A stretch of DNA of 64,000 nt, taken from NCBI GenBank assembly GCA_964439265.1, contig CAYTOA010000008.1, positions 1 to 64,000 on the forward strand, given 5' to 3'. The first letter of the stretch is position 1; every line of letters begins with the position of its first letter. This document shows positions 1 through 9,030 of this stretch, in pieces. The position numbers were made by a program, and so were the translations under genes. The notes beneath the pieces were generated by a model. That model saw only the letters and a list, made by a program, of their open reading frames with translations. It did not search any database and was not told the origin of the DNA. The DNA comes from JAGVPT01 sp964439265. GTDB lineage: Bacteria > Bacteroidota > Ignavibacteria > UBA10030 > UBA8401.

Positions 1-56
1 CGCGACTGGAGTTCGACGGCAGAATGCAGCTAAAGAAGATGCTGCTGCTGAAATAA
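1..56 (+). CDS. 3' end of a T9SS-sorted secreted protein (partial)
   Basis: Only the last 17 codons are inside the window. Read from base 3 they give RLEFDGRMQLKKMLLLK followed by TAA at 54-56. This is the terminal strand of a type IX secretion C-terminal sorting domain and closely matches the ends of the cargo proteins ending at 2189 (+) and 9031 (-). The function of the missing part cannot be told. It lies upstream of and in line with the next T9SS cargo gene, so two cargo genes sit side by side here. Confidence 0.75.
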   Translation, partial: RLEFDGRMQLKKMLLLK

Positions 57-470
57 ATTACATCATGCAACGGAAACTAGCCGCCGTAACGATGTGTTCA
101 TAATTATTGCGGCGGCTGCGAAATGGAAATCGGCGCCTGTTATTTGGGACAATCGCTGCAATTCTCTAACTTCTAAAAAAATATTCGATACCGGGAATTC
201 TATTCTGGACCCGTCGCAATGCAAAGAGTTACAGACGAAGCCCAGTGAATGGCACTATTGAGCAGACTGCGAGCATCACCCCCTCCGAGGCGTTCATCGA
301 ATCATTGACAGCGAGACCATGAACAACCCACTGCCGGAAAGCTATTTCCTGCATTAGTGTGATAGTGGGTCAATGATCTGATATGGACGGAGGACGAATG
401 AGGCAATGCTATTATTGTGATATTGTTTTCCAACACACCACGTACATCATAATTTCATAAGGAGCACTGC
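57..470. other. Intergenic spacer, nothing recognised
   Basis: About 410 bases with stops in all frames and no RNA gene, long palindrome or known repeat that I can see. The ribosome binding site of the next gene (AAGGAG, about 460-465) is at its right end, so its promoter probably lies here. Confidence 0.5.
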
Positions 471-2189
471 ATGAAAAAATCTGTTCCAATTGTTCTTGCG
501 CTTCTGTTTGCGTTGAGCCTCGATGTTCATGCTCAATGGTCGAACAACCCCGCCGTCAATACTCCCCTTGCCGTCGGTAAATCCGGGCGGTACGATCTCG
601 ATGTTATCAGCGATGGGTCGGGAAATACCTATCTGACATGGTACGACGGGTCGTCCAATTCCAAAGGCGGAGTGTACGTTCAAAAGATTACAGCATCGGG
701 AACGCTGCCGTGGGGATTAGGCGGCATTTGTGTGGACTCGATACAGCAAACGTTCGAGAAGCCTTCCATTGCGCTCGATGGAAACGGCGGCGTTTTTGTA
801 ACGTGGGGGGACAGCAGGCCGGACAATACGCTGCCTAATATCTACGGCCAGCACGTTTCTTCAGCCGGAGCGGTCCTATGGATCTCCAACGGTATAAACA
901 TCACCGCATCATTTACCGTGGGCTTGAGTTTTCGTCAGCCGGACAATCCTCAGATGCTCAGCGATGGCCACAACGGGTCTTACGTTTCCTGGGACGACGC
1001 GTTTGGACTTGTCCTCATGAGGATCGACTCAACCGGTGCCCTCGCCTGGAGTACGATCGTCGATGGTGTCTATGGTGCAACCGATACACGGATCTGTTCC
1101 GACGACTCCGGCGGGGTCATCCTGACGTGGACTGATGATCGGAATGCTGCAACGGGAGACTTGGCCGATATCTACGCCCAGCGCGTCGACCCGTCGGGAT
1201 CGGCAAAGTGGGCGGCGAACGGTGTTGTGATTTCAAGTGCGGCGAAACTGCAAAACTATCCGCAAATCGCAAAGGACGGATTGGGCGGAGCAGTGATCGC
1301 ATGGGAAGATTTCAGAGACAGCGCGCAGTACCTGGGATATGCTCAGAGAGTGAACGCTAACGGAGCGGTCCAATGGATGGCGAACGGCCTAGCATTAACA
1401 GCGAACAAGAACGCGGTAAATTCTCTCACCATGGCCGCTGATGGATCGGGGGGCGGCATTTTCACCTGGGAGGAGTCGAGAGGGGGAGGCATCGGCGGCA
1501 GCGACAATATCTTTGCACAGCGCGTCAACGGAACCGGGCAGCGTCAGTGGACCGACACGGGTGCGAACGTCTGTACCAACACCGCTCCCCAGGAAAATCC
1601 GAGAATAGTCTCCGATGGAAACGGCGGGGCGATCATTACATGGGAAGACAATCGCAACAACGGGGCCAACCAGGATATTTACGCGCAGCGGATGAACGCA
1701 AGCGGCGCACCCCAATGGACAACGGACGGAATTGCCGTTTCAAGCGCGGCGAACAATCAGAACAGTCCGAGCATCGTAGCGTATCCCGGCAATGGCGCAG
1801 TGATCATCTGGGACGACTACCGCACGAACGGAAACGGCAACGTTTATCCGGATCTGTACGCGCAAAATATTTCCGGCGGCGGAACATTGTCGGATGTTCG
1901 GCCCGGCGGCGGGTCTCTTCCGGAATCTTTTCAACTTCAGCAGAATTACCCCAATCCGTTCAACCCGACGACGATCATTCAGTTCACGGTTCCTTCGAAC
2001 GGCCGCGCACTACTGAAAGTGTTTAACATCCTCGGACAGGAAGTCGCAACGTTGTTCAATAGTGAAACTTCGGCGGGGATCAGCCATCAGGTCGAATTCA
2101 ACGCGTCAAACTTTGCAAGCGGAATTTATTTCTCGCGGCTGGAGTTTGGCGGGAAAATGCAAATGAAGAAGATGCTGCTGTTGAAATAA
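471..2189 (+). CDS. T9SS-sorted secreted protein with tandem DG-GG-W-D-R repeats
   Basis: A 572-residue exported protein. Residues 1-21 are a clear signal peptide (MKKS, hydrophobic core, cleavage near VHA-QW). The body is about seven tandem repeats of 50-60 residues, each with DG.GG..I/V.W.D.R, then IYAQR.....G and W...G, ending near S(A)..Q..P. The last 85 residues start with LQQNYPNPFNPTTIIQFTVP and end KKMLLLK, the type IX sorting domain that is removed on export while the protein is attached to the cell surface or released. The start is fixed by AAGGAG 6-7 bases upstream of ATG. The repeats look like beta-propeller or beta-strand blades with no catalytic motif, so adhesion, binding or matrix roles are guesses. 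A hairpin terminator follows. Confidence 0.85.
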   Translation: MKKSVPIVLALLFALSLDVHAQWSNNPAVNTPLAVGKSGRYDLDVISDGSGNTYLTWYDGSSNSKGGVYVQKITASGTLPWGLGGICVDSIQQTFEKPSIALDGNGGVFVTWGDSRPDNTLPNIYGQHVSSAGAVLWISNGINITASFTVGLSFRQPDNPQMLSDGHNGSYVSWDDAFGLVLMRIDSTGALAWSTIVDGVYGATDTRICSDDSGGVILTWTDDRNAATGDLADIYAQRVDPSGSAKWAANGVVISSAAKLQNYPQIAKDGLGGAVIAWEDFRDSAQYLGYAQRVNANGAVQWMANGLALTANKNAVNSLTMAADGSGGGIFTWEESRGGGIGGSDNIFAQRVNGTGQRQWTDTGANVCTNTAPQENPRIVSDGNGGAIITWEDNRNNGANQDIYAQRMNASGAPQWTTDGIAVSSAANNQNSPSIVAYPGNGAVIIWDDYRTNGNGNVYPDLYAQNISGGGTLSDVRPGGGSLPESFQLQQNYPNPFNPTTIIQFTVPSNGRALLKVFNILGQEVATLFNSETSAGISHQVEFNASNFASGIYFSRLEFGGKMQMKKMLLLK

Positions 2190-2218
2190 CGCAAAGAGCA
2201 GCTTTATTTCCAATGAAG

Positions 2219-2243
2219 CCCGGACTCATCGTCCGGGTTTTCT
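2219..2243 (+). terminator. Rho-independent terminator
   Basis: CCCGGAC (2219-2225), loop TCATC, GTCCGGG (2231-2237), then TTTTCT. It lies 30 bases after the stop of the T9SS cargo gene on the same strand. Confidence 0.85.
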
Positions 2244-2581
2244 ATTTCTGACCCCCGCCAAATTTGCATTTTGTTTTGAATTGCAGTAGTTTTCCGCCGA
2301 TGCAATCAACGGAATTGCGAGGGGGCGTTCAGAAACCTGCCGGGCACACCCTCCAGTTTTTTCCACGCGGGAAATGTCTGTTGAAGTATAATCGACGCCA
2401 TACATTCCTTACTTGGATTGCGTTTACTCCGGATTGTAAGATAACCTCATTCGAACAACCGCCAAGCGGTATTCTCACCAGGAGCATCAATGCTAATGCT
2501 CAAACACTCCGGGTACATTCCATCGGTACGTATGCGATCCCTTCGGCAAGTATATCCAGAAGACACGATTGAGGAAAACAA
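2244..2581. other. Intergenic spacer, nothing recognised
   Basis: About 340 bases between the terminator and the next gene. A short reading frame covers much of it, but its sequence resembles no protein I know and it has no ribosome binding site. I see no repeat or RNA gene. Confidence 0.4.
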
Positions 2582-3775
2582 ATGAACCAGCACAAGCACT
2601 CATATTACATTCTCGGTACCCGGGCGATCATTGTTGTGGGGATGATGCTTGGAGGGATGTACTGTTCCGGCTGCAAGAAGAACGCTCCGGCGCCTACCCA
2701 AACGGCATCCACCGAATCAGTGTGGCAGCTGGACGCGAACTATTACCGATCAGACAAAATCCTGCTCAACGGTTATGTCTCGAACGATTCATTCACTGTG
2801 GCTGGATTTAACAGCATTTCAATCGTCGATTCAACCAGTTTGAGTCCGAGCCTGAAGGTCCTTGTTGAGTTGGAATCAATGATCAATAAACCAGTCTGCT
2901 CTGGAAGTTATTGGGTCTATAATGGAACCAATGGAGCGCAGTATGTTTTCTTATCACCGTTCTATGCGCGGGGAGATATGACAGAATCCCAGCCATTTTT
3001 TTGGAGGATCATCCTGCACGATTTGGACACTTCTTATTCGCCAAAAGCAGCTGCATACCCGAACTTTTATTCAAACCCCATAGGAGCGTTCAACAATCAA
3101 GGGCAGTTCCTTTCGGCTGTATTAGACACAGGCGGAGCTTCCTCATTCTGCATTATCGAAATGAATGCTTCATACACTCCGACCTCCGGAAGGCTTCTTT
3201 CTAACTTCTCGCCAAAGCTTACAAAAATTACGTTGCAGGGCAACGATCAGTATATTAATTACGTGGCTCTTATTGCATCGTATAAGGACAGGTTCTTCGT
3301 TTCAGCAGGCAACGGCAATTACATCGTGTACCCCAACGGTACCTATCGAATGCTCTCCCAGGTGAATGGTTACCTCTCCGATGTGTTTACCTATCACGAT
3401 ACATTATACACGCTAACCTATTTCTCCGACCTGTTCCGCTCTGTTGATGATGGCGAAAATTGGACCCTCTTTGCGTCTGATTTTCCTTCAGGAGAGGCAA
3501 AGTCGTTTCATATCGGGAATGAGATCTATTTCTATGTTTACAGTCAGATCTTTCGAGCGGATTTTACGACCGGTGTTGTGAAGGAACTCGAGAACAGCGG
3601 ATTGGAAACTAATGAAATCACTTCCATCAATCAATATGGCGACAAGGTATGGGTCACGACTCTCAGCGGAATGTTCTATACTTCAATCGACGATTTTTTG
3701 ACGTATAAACCGACGACGGAGTTATCCAAGTCAAACAATCGTCTCATGACGAAGAAGATCATCGTAAGAAAATAG
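2582..3775 (+). CDS. Probable exported lipoprotein with propeller-like (BNR) signature
   Basis: A 397-residue protein. The N-terminus is basic then hydrophobic (residues 10-27) and ends in CSGCKKNAPAP; a cysteine followed by KK and a Pro/Thr linker is common in Bacteroidota lipoproteins, though the lipobox before C31 is imperfect. Residues 60-380 hold many short hydrophobic/aromatic beta-type segments and one Asp-box-like stretch (SVDDGENWTLF), suggesting a seven-bladed propeller of the BNR/sialidase-like kind without sialidase catalytic residues. The C-terminus (MTKKIIVRK) resembles only the last few residues of a T9SS domain; the NPFNP part is absent. Function unknown. GAGGA lies 9 bases before ATG. 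Confidence 0.65.
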   Translation: MNQHKHSYYILGTRAIIVVGMMLGGMYCSGCKKNAPAPTQTASTESVWQLDANYYRSDKILLNGYVSNDSFTVAGFNSISIVDSTSLSPSLKVLVELESMINKPVCSGSYWVYNGTNGAQYVFLSPFYARGDMTESQPFFWRIILHDLDTSYSPKAAAYPNFYSNPIGAFNNQGQFLSAVLDTGGASSFCIIEMNASYTPTSGRLLSNFSPKLTKITLQGNDQYINYVALIASYKDRFFVSAGNGNYIVYPNGTYRMLSQVNGYLSDVFTYHDTLYTLTYFSDLFRSVDDGENWTLFASDFPSGEAKSFHIGNEIYFYVYSQIFRADFTTGVVKELENSGLETNEITSINQYGDKVWVTTLSGMFYTSIDDFLTYKPTTELSKSNNRLMTKKIIVRK

Positions 3776-3903
3776 ATCAACCGCGCCACCGGCCGGTGAA
3801 AAGGGTGTCGGCCGTCTCATGGCGAATGATTGAAGATGTTCGGGATATGAGATCCTTCTCAAGACCTGGCCCAGAATTTCTACCGTAACCCTACAAGCTG
3901 CAA

Positions 3904-4461
3904 TTAGGCGGAAGTTTTTTGCAGCGAATGGATGTACGCTTCGCCCGCCTGCACTCCAAGTCCCACTCCCGTGCCGATGAGAAGTCCGTCGAGAAAGTTA
4001 TCGCGGAACACCGTCGGCGGCATGGCCGAGACATTCTGAAGCACTCCCACGATCATCGTCAGCAAGACAAACGTGGTGCCGTAGACCAGTCCGATGATGA
4101 TGAATTTTCCCCACGTGAATTGAGCCAGCCTTCGCTCGAAAATGAACGCGAGCCACACGACGGGCAGGTTCACGCCGAACGACCAGAAGCCGGAATAAAG
4201 CACGGGCATCGATGACGTCGCGACGATGAACTGAATCGCGCTCGTGCACACAGCCGCCGTGATCGCTTCCGACAATCCCCTGACATGATAGAACGCAAAG
4301 ATGAACGCGCCGGTCAAACCAAATGCGACATACGCAAAATAAATATCCTTGTAATTGAAAACTTCAGTGCCGTGCATAATAAGTCCGACCGTAATGCTTC
4401 CCAGAACGCCGGTCAGGGTGATAAGTCCAAGCTTCCAAAGTTGTCCGACCATCGTTTTCAT
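3904..4461 (-). CDS. Small polytopic membrane protein, unknown
   Basis: 185 residues with about five hydrophobic membrane segments (roughly residues 10-30, 42-60, 70-110 in two parts, 120-145 and 155-172), short basic loops and no conserved catalytic motif that I recognise. The start is supported by AAGGAG 9-10 bases upstream of ATG. It is transcribed alone, away from the repeat-filled spacer on its 5' side and towards the lipoprotein gene. I cannot assign a function. Confidence 0.6.
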   Translation of the reverse strand: MKTMVGQLWKLGLITLTGVLGSITVGLIMHGTEVFNYKDIYFAYVAFGLTGAFIFAFYHVRGLSEAITAAVCTSAIQFIVATSSMPVLYSGFWSFGVNLPVVWLAFIFERRLAQFTWGKFIIIGLVYGTTFVLLTMIVGVLQNVSAMPPTVFRDNFLDGLLIGTGVGLGVQAGEAYIHSLQKTSA

Positions 4462-4732
4462 ACTATACTCCTTAGCAGGTGCGAACGGTTGTCATTTTGC
4501 ATTTCGTTTTTTCCGCATCGGTCGAACTTCTCATCGAATTGCCGATTGCGGAGTTTGAGAGTCCCTGCCGCAGATTCCTAATTGAGTGTCAACCGACGGC
4601 AGACACTGCTGCGGTGAATATGTGATTAATTCACTGCAGAGTCAAACAAAAGAATTCGTTGAGTGGACATATCGACATTCTATGGTAATGTGGTTGTGTT
4701 CTTTAAGAATTTTCAGGAATCAATGTCCACAC

Positions 4733-4857
4733 GTTACCCTGAGCGTACCGAATGCCGAAGGCATCTCCCAAAGGGATCGCTTCGCGACCTTCGGGAGGGT
4801 CTATCCTGCCCTAAAGATTCTTCACTCCGCTTCGCTTCGTTCAGAATGACAATGATG
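4733..4857 (+). repeat. Dispersed palindromic repeat, copy 1
   Basis: Starts ACCCTGAGCG and ends CAGAATGACAATGATGG. The core forms a hairpin: CTCCCAAAGG (4765-4774) pairs with CCTTCGGGAG (4788-4797) with one mismatch, around an inner TCGC/GCGA stem. The core is identical to copy 3 at 5023-5163. Confidence 0.85.
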
Positions 4858-4897
4858 GGGATGTATCCTGATACTGGTGAGGGCACCAAGCACTACA

Positions 4898-4984
4898 TGT
4901 CACCCTGAGTGAAACGAATGGTCTACGCCGTTAGAAAGATTCTTCACCCGCCACAAAGCGACGGGGTCAGAATGACAATGATGG
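4898..4984 (+). repeat. Dispersed palindromic repeat, copy 2 (short)
   Basis: Has the same ends as copy 1 (TGTCACCCTGAG at the left, GGTCAGAATGACAATGATGG at the right) but lacks the CTCCC/GGGAG hairpin core; the middle is GGTCTACGCCGTTAGAAAGATTC. Confidence 0.75.
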
Positions 4985-5022
4985 AGCTGAGCGATTGAGA
5001 ATAGCGAGGGCACCAACAACCA

Positions 5023-5163
5023 CATGTCACCCTGAGCGTAGCGAATGCCGAAGGCATCTCCCAAAGGGATCGCTTCGCGACCTTCGGGAGGGTCTATGCC
5101 GCCTGAAAAATTCTTCGTCTCCCGACGAGAAACATCGGGATCCTCAGAATGACAATGAGGGAG
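5023..5163 (+). repeat. Dispersed palindromic repeat, copy 3
   Basis: Full-length copy with the same hairpin core as copy 1. Its variable right part carries its own small palindrome (TCTCCCGACGAGAAACATCGGGA) before CTCAGAATGACAATGAG. Confidence 0.85.
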
Positions 5164-5203
5164 CTGTGCCAGAACACAATGCTATTGGATATCACCACAC
5201 CGT

Positions 5204-5255
5204 GTCGTCCTGAACGGAGAGAACACCAAAGGAGTACTGAGGATCCCGCGTCCCG
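5204..5255 (+). repeat. Dispersed palindromic repeat, remnant
   Basis: Only the left end (GTCGTCCTGAACGGAGAG) and a part reading ACTGAGGATCCC remain. I read it as a decayed member of the same family. Confidence 0.5.
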
Positions 5256-5397
5256 GAATGCAGTTGCTAAATCAAATCGCAATCGCGATATTTCATTTTG
5301 CTGAACATTAAAAATTATCAATAGCAGCGAGCGCCGCAAGGCATTGGAGGTGCGAAACCCTCCTCCCGGCGTTCGGCTTCCACCAGTAACGGACGCG

Positions 5398-7599
5398 ATG
5401 ACCTTCCTTAACCCGTTTGTGCTGTTCGGCCTGGCAGCGGCAGGCATTCCGATTATTCTTCATCTGTTGAACGTCCGAAAACTCCGGACGATCGAATTCA
5501 GCACGCTCACGTTCCTTAAGGAATTGCACAAGAGCAAAATGCGGAAGGTAAAGATCCGCCAGTGGCTCCTTCTCTTGCTTCGGACGCTCATTATCATTTT
5601 CGTTGTCATTGCCTTCTCCCGACCGGCATTAAAAGGAACGCTTGCCGGCCTTGGCGCTCATGCCAGAACCTCCATCGTGATCATCCTCGACGATTCCTAC
5701 AGCATGTCGCTTCGGGGCGACCGCGGTCCATACCTGAAGCAGGCTCAGTCCGCCGCCATCGGCCTTGCCGATATGCTGAAAGAAGGGGACGACGCGATGA
5801 TCATTCGGCTTTCGGACCTTCCCCGCGCTGCGATCGCAGAACCGACTCATGACATCCAGCGCATTCGGGAAATCATCCAGCATACGGAGGTAAGCTACAA
5901 ACATCGCACGGTAGAGGAAGCACTCCGGCTTGCCTCGCATCTCCTTCAGCAATCAAAAAATTTTAACAAGGAGATTTACGTTTTCACCGACAACCAGAAG
6001 ACGACCGTTCTCGACCAACGAAAAGCTGGAAGTTCGGAGAAAGGGGCGAGACTTTTCGACCCCAACGTTCGGTTTTTTTTCATTCCCCTTTCCGGCCAGC
6101 CGATTGAGAATATCGGTATCGCAAACGTCGAGATCCCCCCAACGCTCTTTCAAAAAGGAAAACCGTTTACGATACGGGCCGACGTGTGGAATTATGGAAC
6201 GAGGCCCGTAGAAAATCATCTGGTGAATCTCTTTTTGGACGGCATGCGGATAATGCAGAAGAGTGTGACAGTCGCGGGAGGCCAGCATGCGTTCGTCGAT
6301 TTCACGGCGACTCCTCTGCGGCCCGGATTTGTGTCAGGCCGCGTTGAACTGGAGGAGGATTCTTTCGACGGCGACAACAGGCGCTATTTCACGGTCGATG
6401 TGCCGGCGCAGGTTGCGGTACTTCTTTCGTCATCGGACCTAAAAAGCTCCTCGTACATCCGTCTTGCGCTCACGGCGCATAATGAAGATGAGACTTCAAC
6501 CCCGATCGCGTTAACCGAGCTTTCGCCGCAGCAGTTGACCTATTCGGCGCTCCTCCACGCCGACGTCGTGGTTCTCTCAAACGTCGCCTCACTGTCCCCG
6601 TTGCAAGCCGATCAGCTCAACGAATTCGTTTCCCAGGGAGGCGGGATTATTTTGATTCCCGGCGGTCTGCTCAACGTCGATCAATACAACTCGTTCCTGC
6701 TGCCGAAACTCGGACTCCCATCGCTCATGCCGTTTGAAAAAGAGAAATCCCCCGGGGGGTATCTCTCGTTCGAGAAAATTGATCTCGGCCACCCTGTCTT
6801 TCAGGGCATGTTCGAATCAGCGCCGGGGATTCAAAAAACACAAAGCTCCATCGAATCACCGAAAATAAATACATCGGTCCGGTTTGTTTCGGGAAGAGAA
6901 ATCCGTGCGATCATCTCCCTTTCTGACGGAACTCCGTTCCTCTGGGAAAAAATATCCAGTGCTGCTTTCGCCGGAAAAGGTTCTTCACGCGTGCTGGGAT
7001 TCGCCGTCGCAGCCACAACCGATTGGTCCGATTTCCCGCTCAGGGGAATATTTGTCCCGTTGCTGTATCAAACGATCCTTTACGCGAATTCGGGAGGCAG
7101 TTCACTTCTCGCTTCTCCTTCCTCAGCCGTCGGAGATCGAATCGATCTTCCTCTCTCGCGGCTGGGCAAGAGGAGCGGCGCCGGATCGCCCTCCCCGAAC
7201 CTCCGGATTCTCGACCCGGAGGGGAAGGAAACTCTCGTCCATGCGAACGCCGCCCTGTCTTCCGCCGCGTCAGCGGGGATAACGTTCGACAACGCAACGA
7301 TTCCGGGAATTTATTCCGTAGTGCGGGAGAGGGACACGCTGGTTCAGATCACGGTGAACGTCGAACCTGCTGAGTCAGTCGCCGACCGGACCGGTTCCGA
7401 TGAGCTGCTTACGATGGCTCGGAAGTACGGGCTCGAACGAAGCGCAGTGACGACCGTAAACAATACCGAATCGCTGAGCTCCGTCGTTCTCCAGAGCAGA
7501 TTCGGCGTGGAATTGTGGAATTATTTTCTCATCGCCGCGATCTTGACCGCGTTGGCGGAGATGATCGTTGCCCGGGAATCAAAACAAGATTGGACGTAA
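5398..7599 (+). CDS. BatA-like membrane protein with vWA domain
   Basis: 733 residues from the ATG at 5398. An upstream in-frame start at 5344 would add 18 residues outside the family pattern, which begins M-FLNP--L-GL. Residues 1-80 are the BatA/aerotolerance N-terminal domain: two membrane helices around a basic segment (LRTIEFSTLTFLKEL, KIRQWLLLLLRTLII). A von Willebrand A domain follows with the metal-ion site D-D-S-Y-S near residue 100. The middle resembles the class-I glutamine-amidotransferase-like fold of this family (about 350-470), and the C-terminus is a membrane helix. Bat-type proteins are linked to MoxR ATPases and envelope stress, but no moxR or second bat gene is visible here. 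It precedes hflX by 34 bases and may be co-transcribed. Confidence 0.85.
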   Translation: MTFLNPFVLFGLAAAGIPIILHLLNVRKLRTIEFSTLTFLKELHKSKMRKVKIRQWLLLLLRTLIIIFVVIAFSRPALKGTLAGLGAHARTSIVIILDDSYSMSLRGDRGPYLKQAQSAAIGLADMLKEGDDAMIIRLSDLPRAAIAEPTHDIQRIREIIQHTEVSYKHRTVEEALRLASHLLQQSKNFNKEIYVFTDNQKTTVLDQRKAGSSEKGARLFDPNVRFFFIPLSGQPIENIGIANVEIPPTLFQKGKPFTIRADVWNYGTRPVENHLVNLFLDGMRIMQKSVTVAGGQHAFVDFTATPLRPGFVSGRVELEEDSFDGDNRRYFTVDVPAQVAVLLSSSDLKSSSYIRLALTAHNEDETSTPIALTELSPQQLTYSALLHADVVVLSNVASLSPLQADQLNEFVSQGGGIILIPGGLLNVDQYNSFLLPKLGLPSLMPFEKEKSPGGYLSFEKIDLGHPVFQGMFESAPGIQKTQSSIESPKINTSVRFVSGREIRAIISLSDGTPFLWEKISSAAFAGKGSSRVLGFAVAATTDWSDFPLRGIFVPLLYQTILYANSGGSSLLASPSSAVGDRIDLPLSRLGKRSGAGSPSPNLRILDPEGKETLVHANAALSSAASAGITFDNATIPGIYSVVRERDTLVQITVNVEPAESVADRTGSDELLTMARKYGLERSAVTTVNNTESLSSVVLQSRFGVELWNYFLIAAILTALAEMIVARESKQDWT

Positions 7600-7633
7600 T
7601 AGTGCGTCTTTGTGCCTCAGAAGTGGAGTACAT

Positions 7634-8971
7634 ATGATCGATCTAATTAAAGAACAAAAAGAACGCGCGATCGTTGTGGGGGTGGTGACCCGGAACATCC
7701 ACAAACAGCAGGCAGAAGAGTACCTCGACGAGCTCACGCTCCTTGCCGATACTGCCGGAGCAACCGTTATCCACAGGATCATGCAGGATCGGAACAAGGT
7801 CGACCCGGCATTCTATATCGGGAAAGGAAAGGTCGAGGAGATCGCAAAGCTGGTTGAAGACGACGACATCGCAAGCGTGATCTTCGACGACGACCTCTCT
7901 CCTGCCCAGGTGCGCAACCTGGAGACGACTATCAACAGGAAGATACTCGACCGCAGCGGATTGATCCTCGATATCTTTGCGAGCAGGGCGAAAACGAACG
8001 AAGCGAAGACTCAGGTTGAACTCGCCCAGCTTCAATACCTCCTCCCGCGCCTCACACGGGCGTGGACGCATCTATCGAAACAGTTTGGAGGAATCGGAAC
8101 GAAGGGTCCCGGCGAGACGCAGATAGAAACGGACCGCCGAATGATCCGCCAGCGGATTTCACACCTTGAAGAAAAGCTTGCGAAGATCGGACAGCAGCGC
8201 CAAACCCGGCGGAGCGGAAGGAAGGATTTTGTTAACGTTTCGCTCGTCGGTTATACGAACGCCGGCAAGTCGACGCTGCTCAATGCGCTCACCGATTCGA
8301 AAGTGTTTGTCGAGAACCGCCTTTTTGCAACGCTCGACACAACAACGCGCACCGCCGCCCTCTCACCGTCCACCAACATCCTTCTCTCGGATACGGTCGG
8401 TTTCATCCGCAAGCTGCCGCATCATCTTGTCGCGTCATTTAAGGGAACGCTCGAAGAAGTTGTGGAAGCCGACATCCTCCTCCACGTGATTGACGTCTGC
8501 CATCCAAAGTTCGACGAACAGATACGGGTCGTCATCTCCACGCTCGAGGAATTGGGTGTGGCGGGCAAACCGACGCTCTACGTCTTCAACAAGATCGATG
8601 CGCTGCAGGACCGGGAACATCTGCCGGAGCTGCAGCAGCAATTTACGCCGTCGGTGTTCATTTCCGCCGAGCGGGGAATAAATCTCCTCGGGCTGAAGGA
8701 CATGATCCTGAAGATGATCCACCATTCGCGCATCGAGCTGACGTTTTCCATCGGACATACCGAGCATAAATTACTCTCCACACTCCACGACCTCGCGGAG
8801 ATCGAAGAAAGAACCTACGAGGACGGCAACATCATCGTGAAGGCAAAAGTGAGCAGCCGCAACATACACCATGTGCGGGAAGTACTAAAACAAGCCCATG
8901 CAACGATTATCTCCTTCCAGGCTCCACACGAGCCGCGCGAACCGGCAAGGTCCAACGATAAGCCTCTCTAA
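7634..8971 (+). CDS. hflX: GTPase HflX
   Basis: 445 residues, the usual length. HflX binds the 50S subunit and splits stalled or hibernating ribosomes using GTP. The N-terminal domain (about 1-195) contains the family's ALxxLLPRL-type segment (LAQLQYLLPRLTRAW) and GGIGTKGPGETQIE. The G domain has G1 GYTNAGKST (about 205-213), G3 DTVGF (about 252-256) and G4 NKID (about 318). ATG at 7634 is preferred over an upstream in-frame codon at 7568 because it follows GTGGAG and fits the family start. Odd: the last 50 codons are duplicated as a broken copy at 11102-11260. Confidence 0.95.
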   Translation: MIDLIKEQKERAIVVGVVTRNIHKQQAEEYLDELTLLADTAGATVIHRIMQDRNKVDPAFYIGKGKVEEIAKLVEDDDIASVIFDDDLSPAQVRNLETTINRKILDRSGLILDIFASRAKTNEAKTQVELAQLQYLLPRLTRAWTHLSKQFGGIGTKGPGETQIETDRRMIRQRISHLEEKLAKIGQQRQTRRSGRKDFVNVSLVGYTNAGKSTLLNALTDSKVFVENRLFATLDTTTRTAALSPSTNILLSDTVGFIRKLPHHLVASFKGTLEEVVEADILLHVIDVCHPKFDEQIRVVISTLEELGVAGKPTLYVFNKIDALQDREHLPELQQQFTPSVFISAERGINLLGLKDMILKMIHHSRIELTFSIGHTEHKLLSTLHDLAEIEERTYEDGNIIVKAKVSSRNIHHVREVLKQAHATIISFQAPHEPREPARSNDKPL

Positions 8972-8983
8972 AAAAGAAGAAAA

Positions 8984-9003
8984 GCCGCTCTGAAAAGAGC
9001 GGC
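8984..9003. terminator. Bidirectional terminator between convergent genes
   Basis: GCCGCTCT (8984-8991), loop GAAA, AGAGCGGC (8996-9003), with a purine-rich A tract to the left that becomes TTTTCTTCTTTTTT on the minus strand. It is stronger for the minus-strand gene 9031-10410 than for hflX. A related hairpin stands at 11284-11303. Confidence 0.85.
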
Positions 9004-9030
9004 TTCTAAGTAATCAGTAAATACGGAGAG

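Larger units (their letters stand above)
4462..5397. other. Repeat-filled spacer
   Basis: Over 900 bases without a credible gene. It holds three clear copies and one remnant of a dispersed palindromic repeat, listed separately. Short reading frames across the copies read CHPERSECRRHLPKGSLRD and similar; this is the repeat translated, not a protein. GGAGG and CCTCC around 5346-5365 could form a weak hairpin just before the next gene. Confidence 0.7.

Noticed and set aside
4663..5213. Plus-strand reading frames of 70-90 codons with CHPERSECRRHLPKGSLRDLREGL-like translation
   Set aside because: They are the dispersed palindromic repeat read in one frame. The same peptide appears at each copy, including 14852-15307 on the minus strand, with no ribosome binding site.
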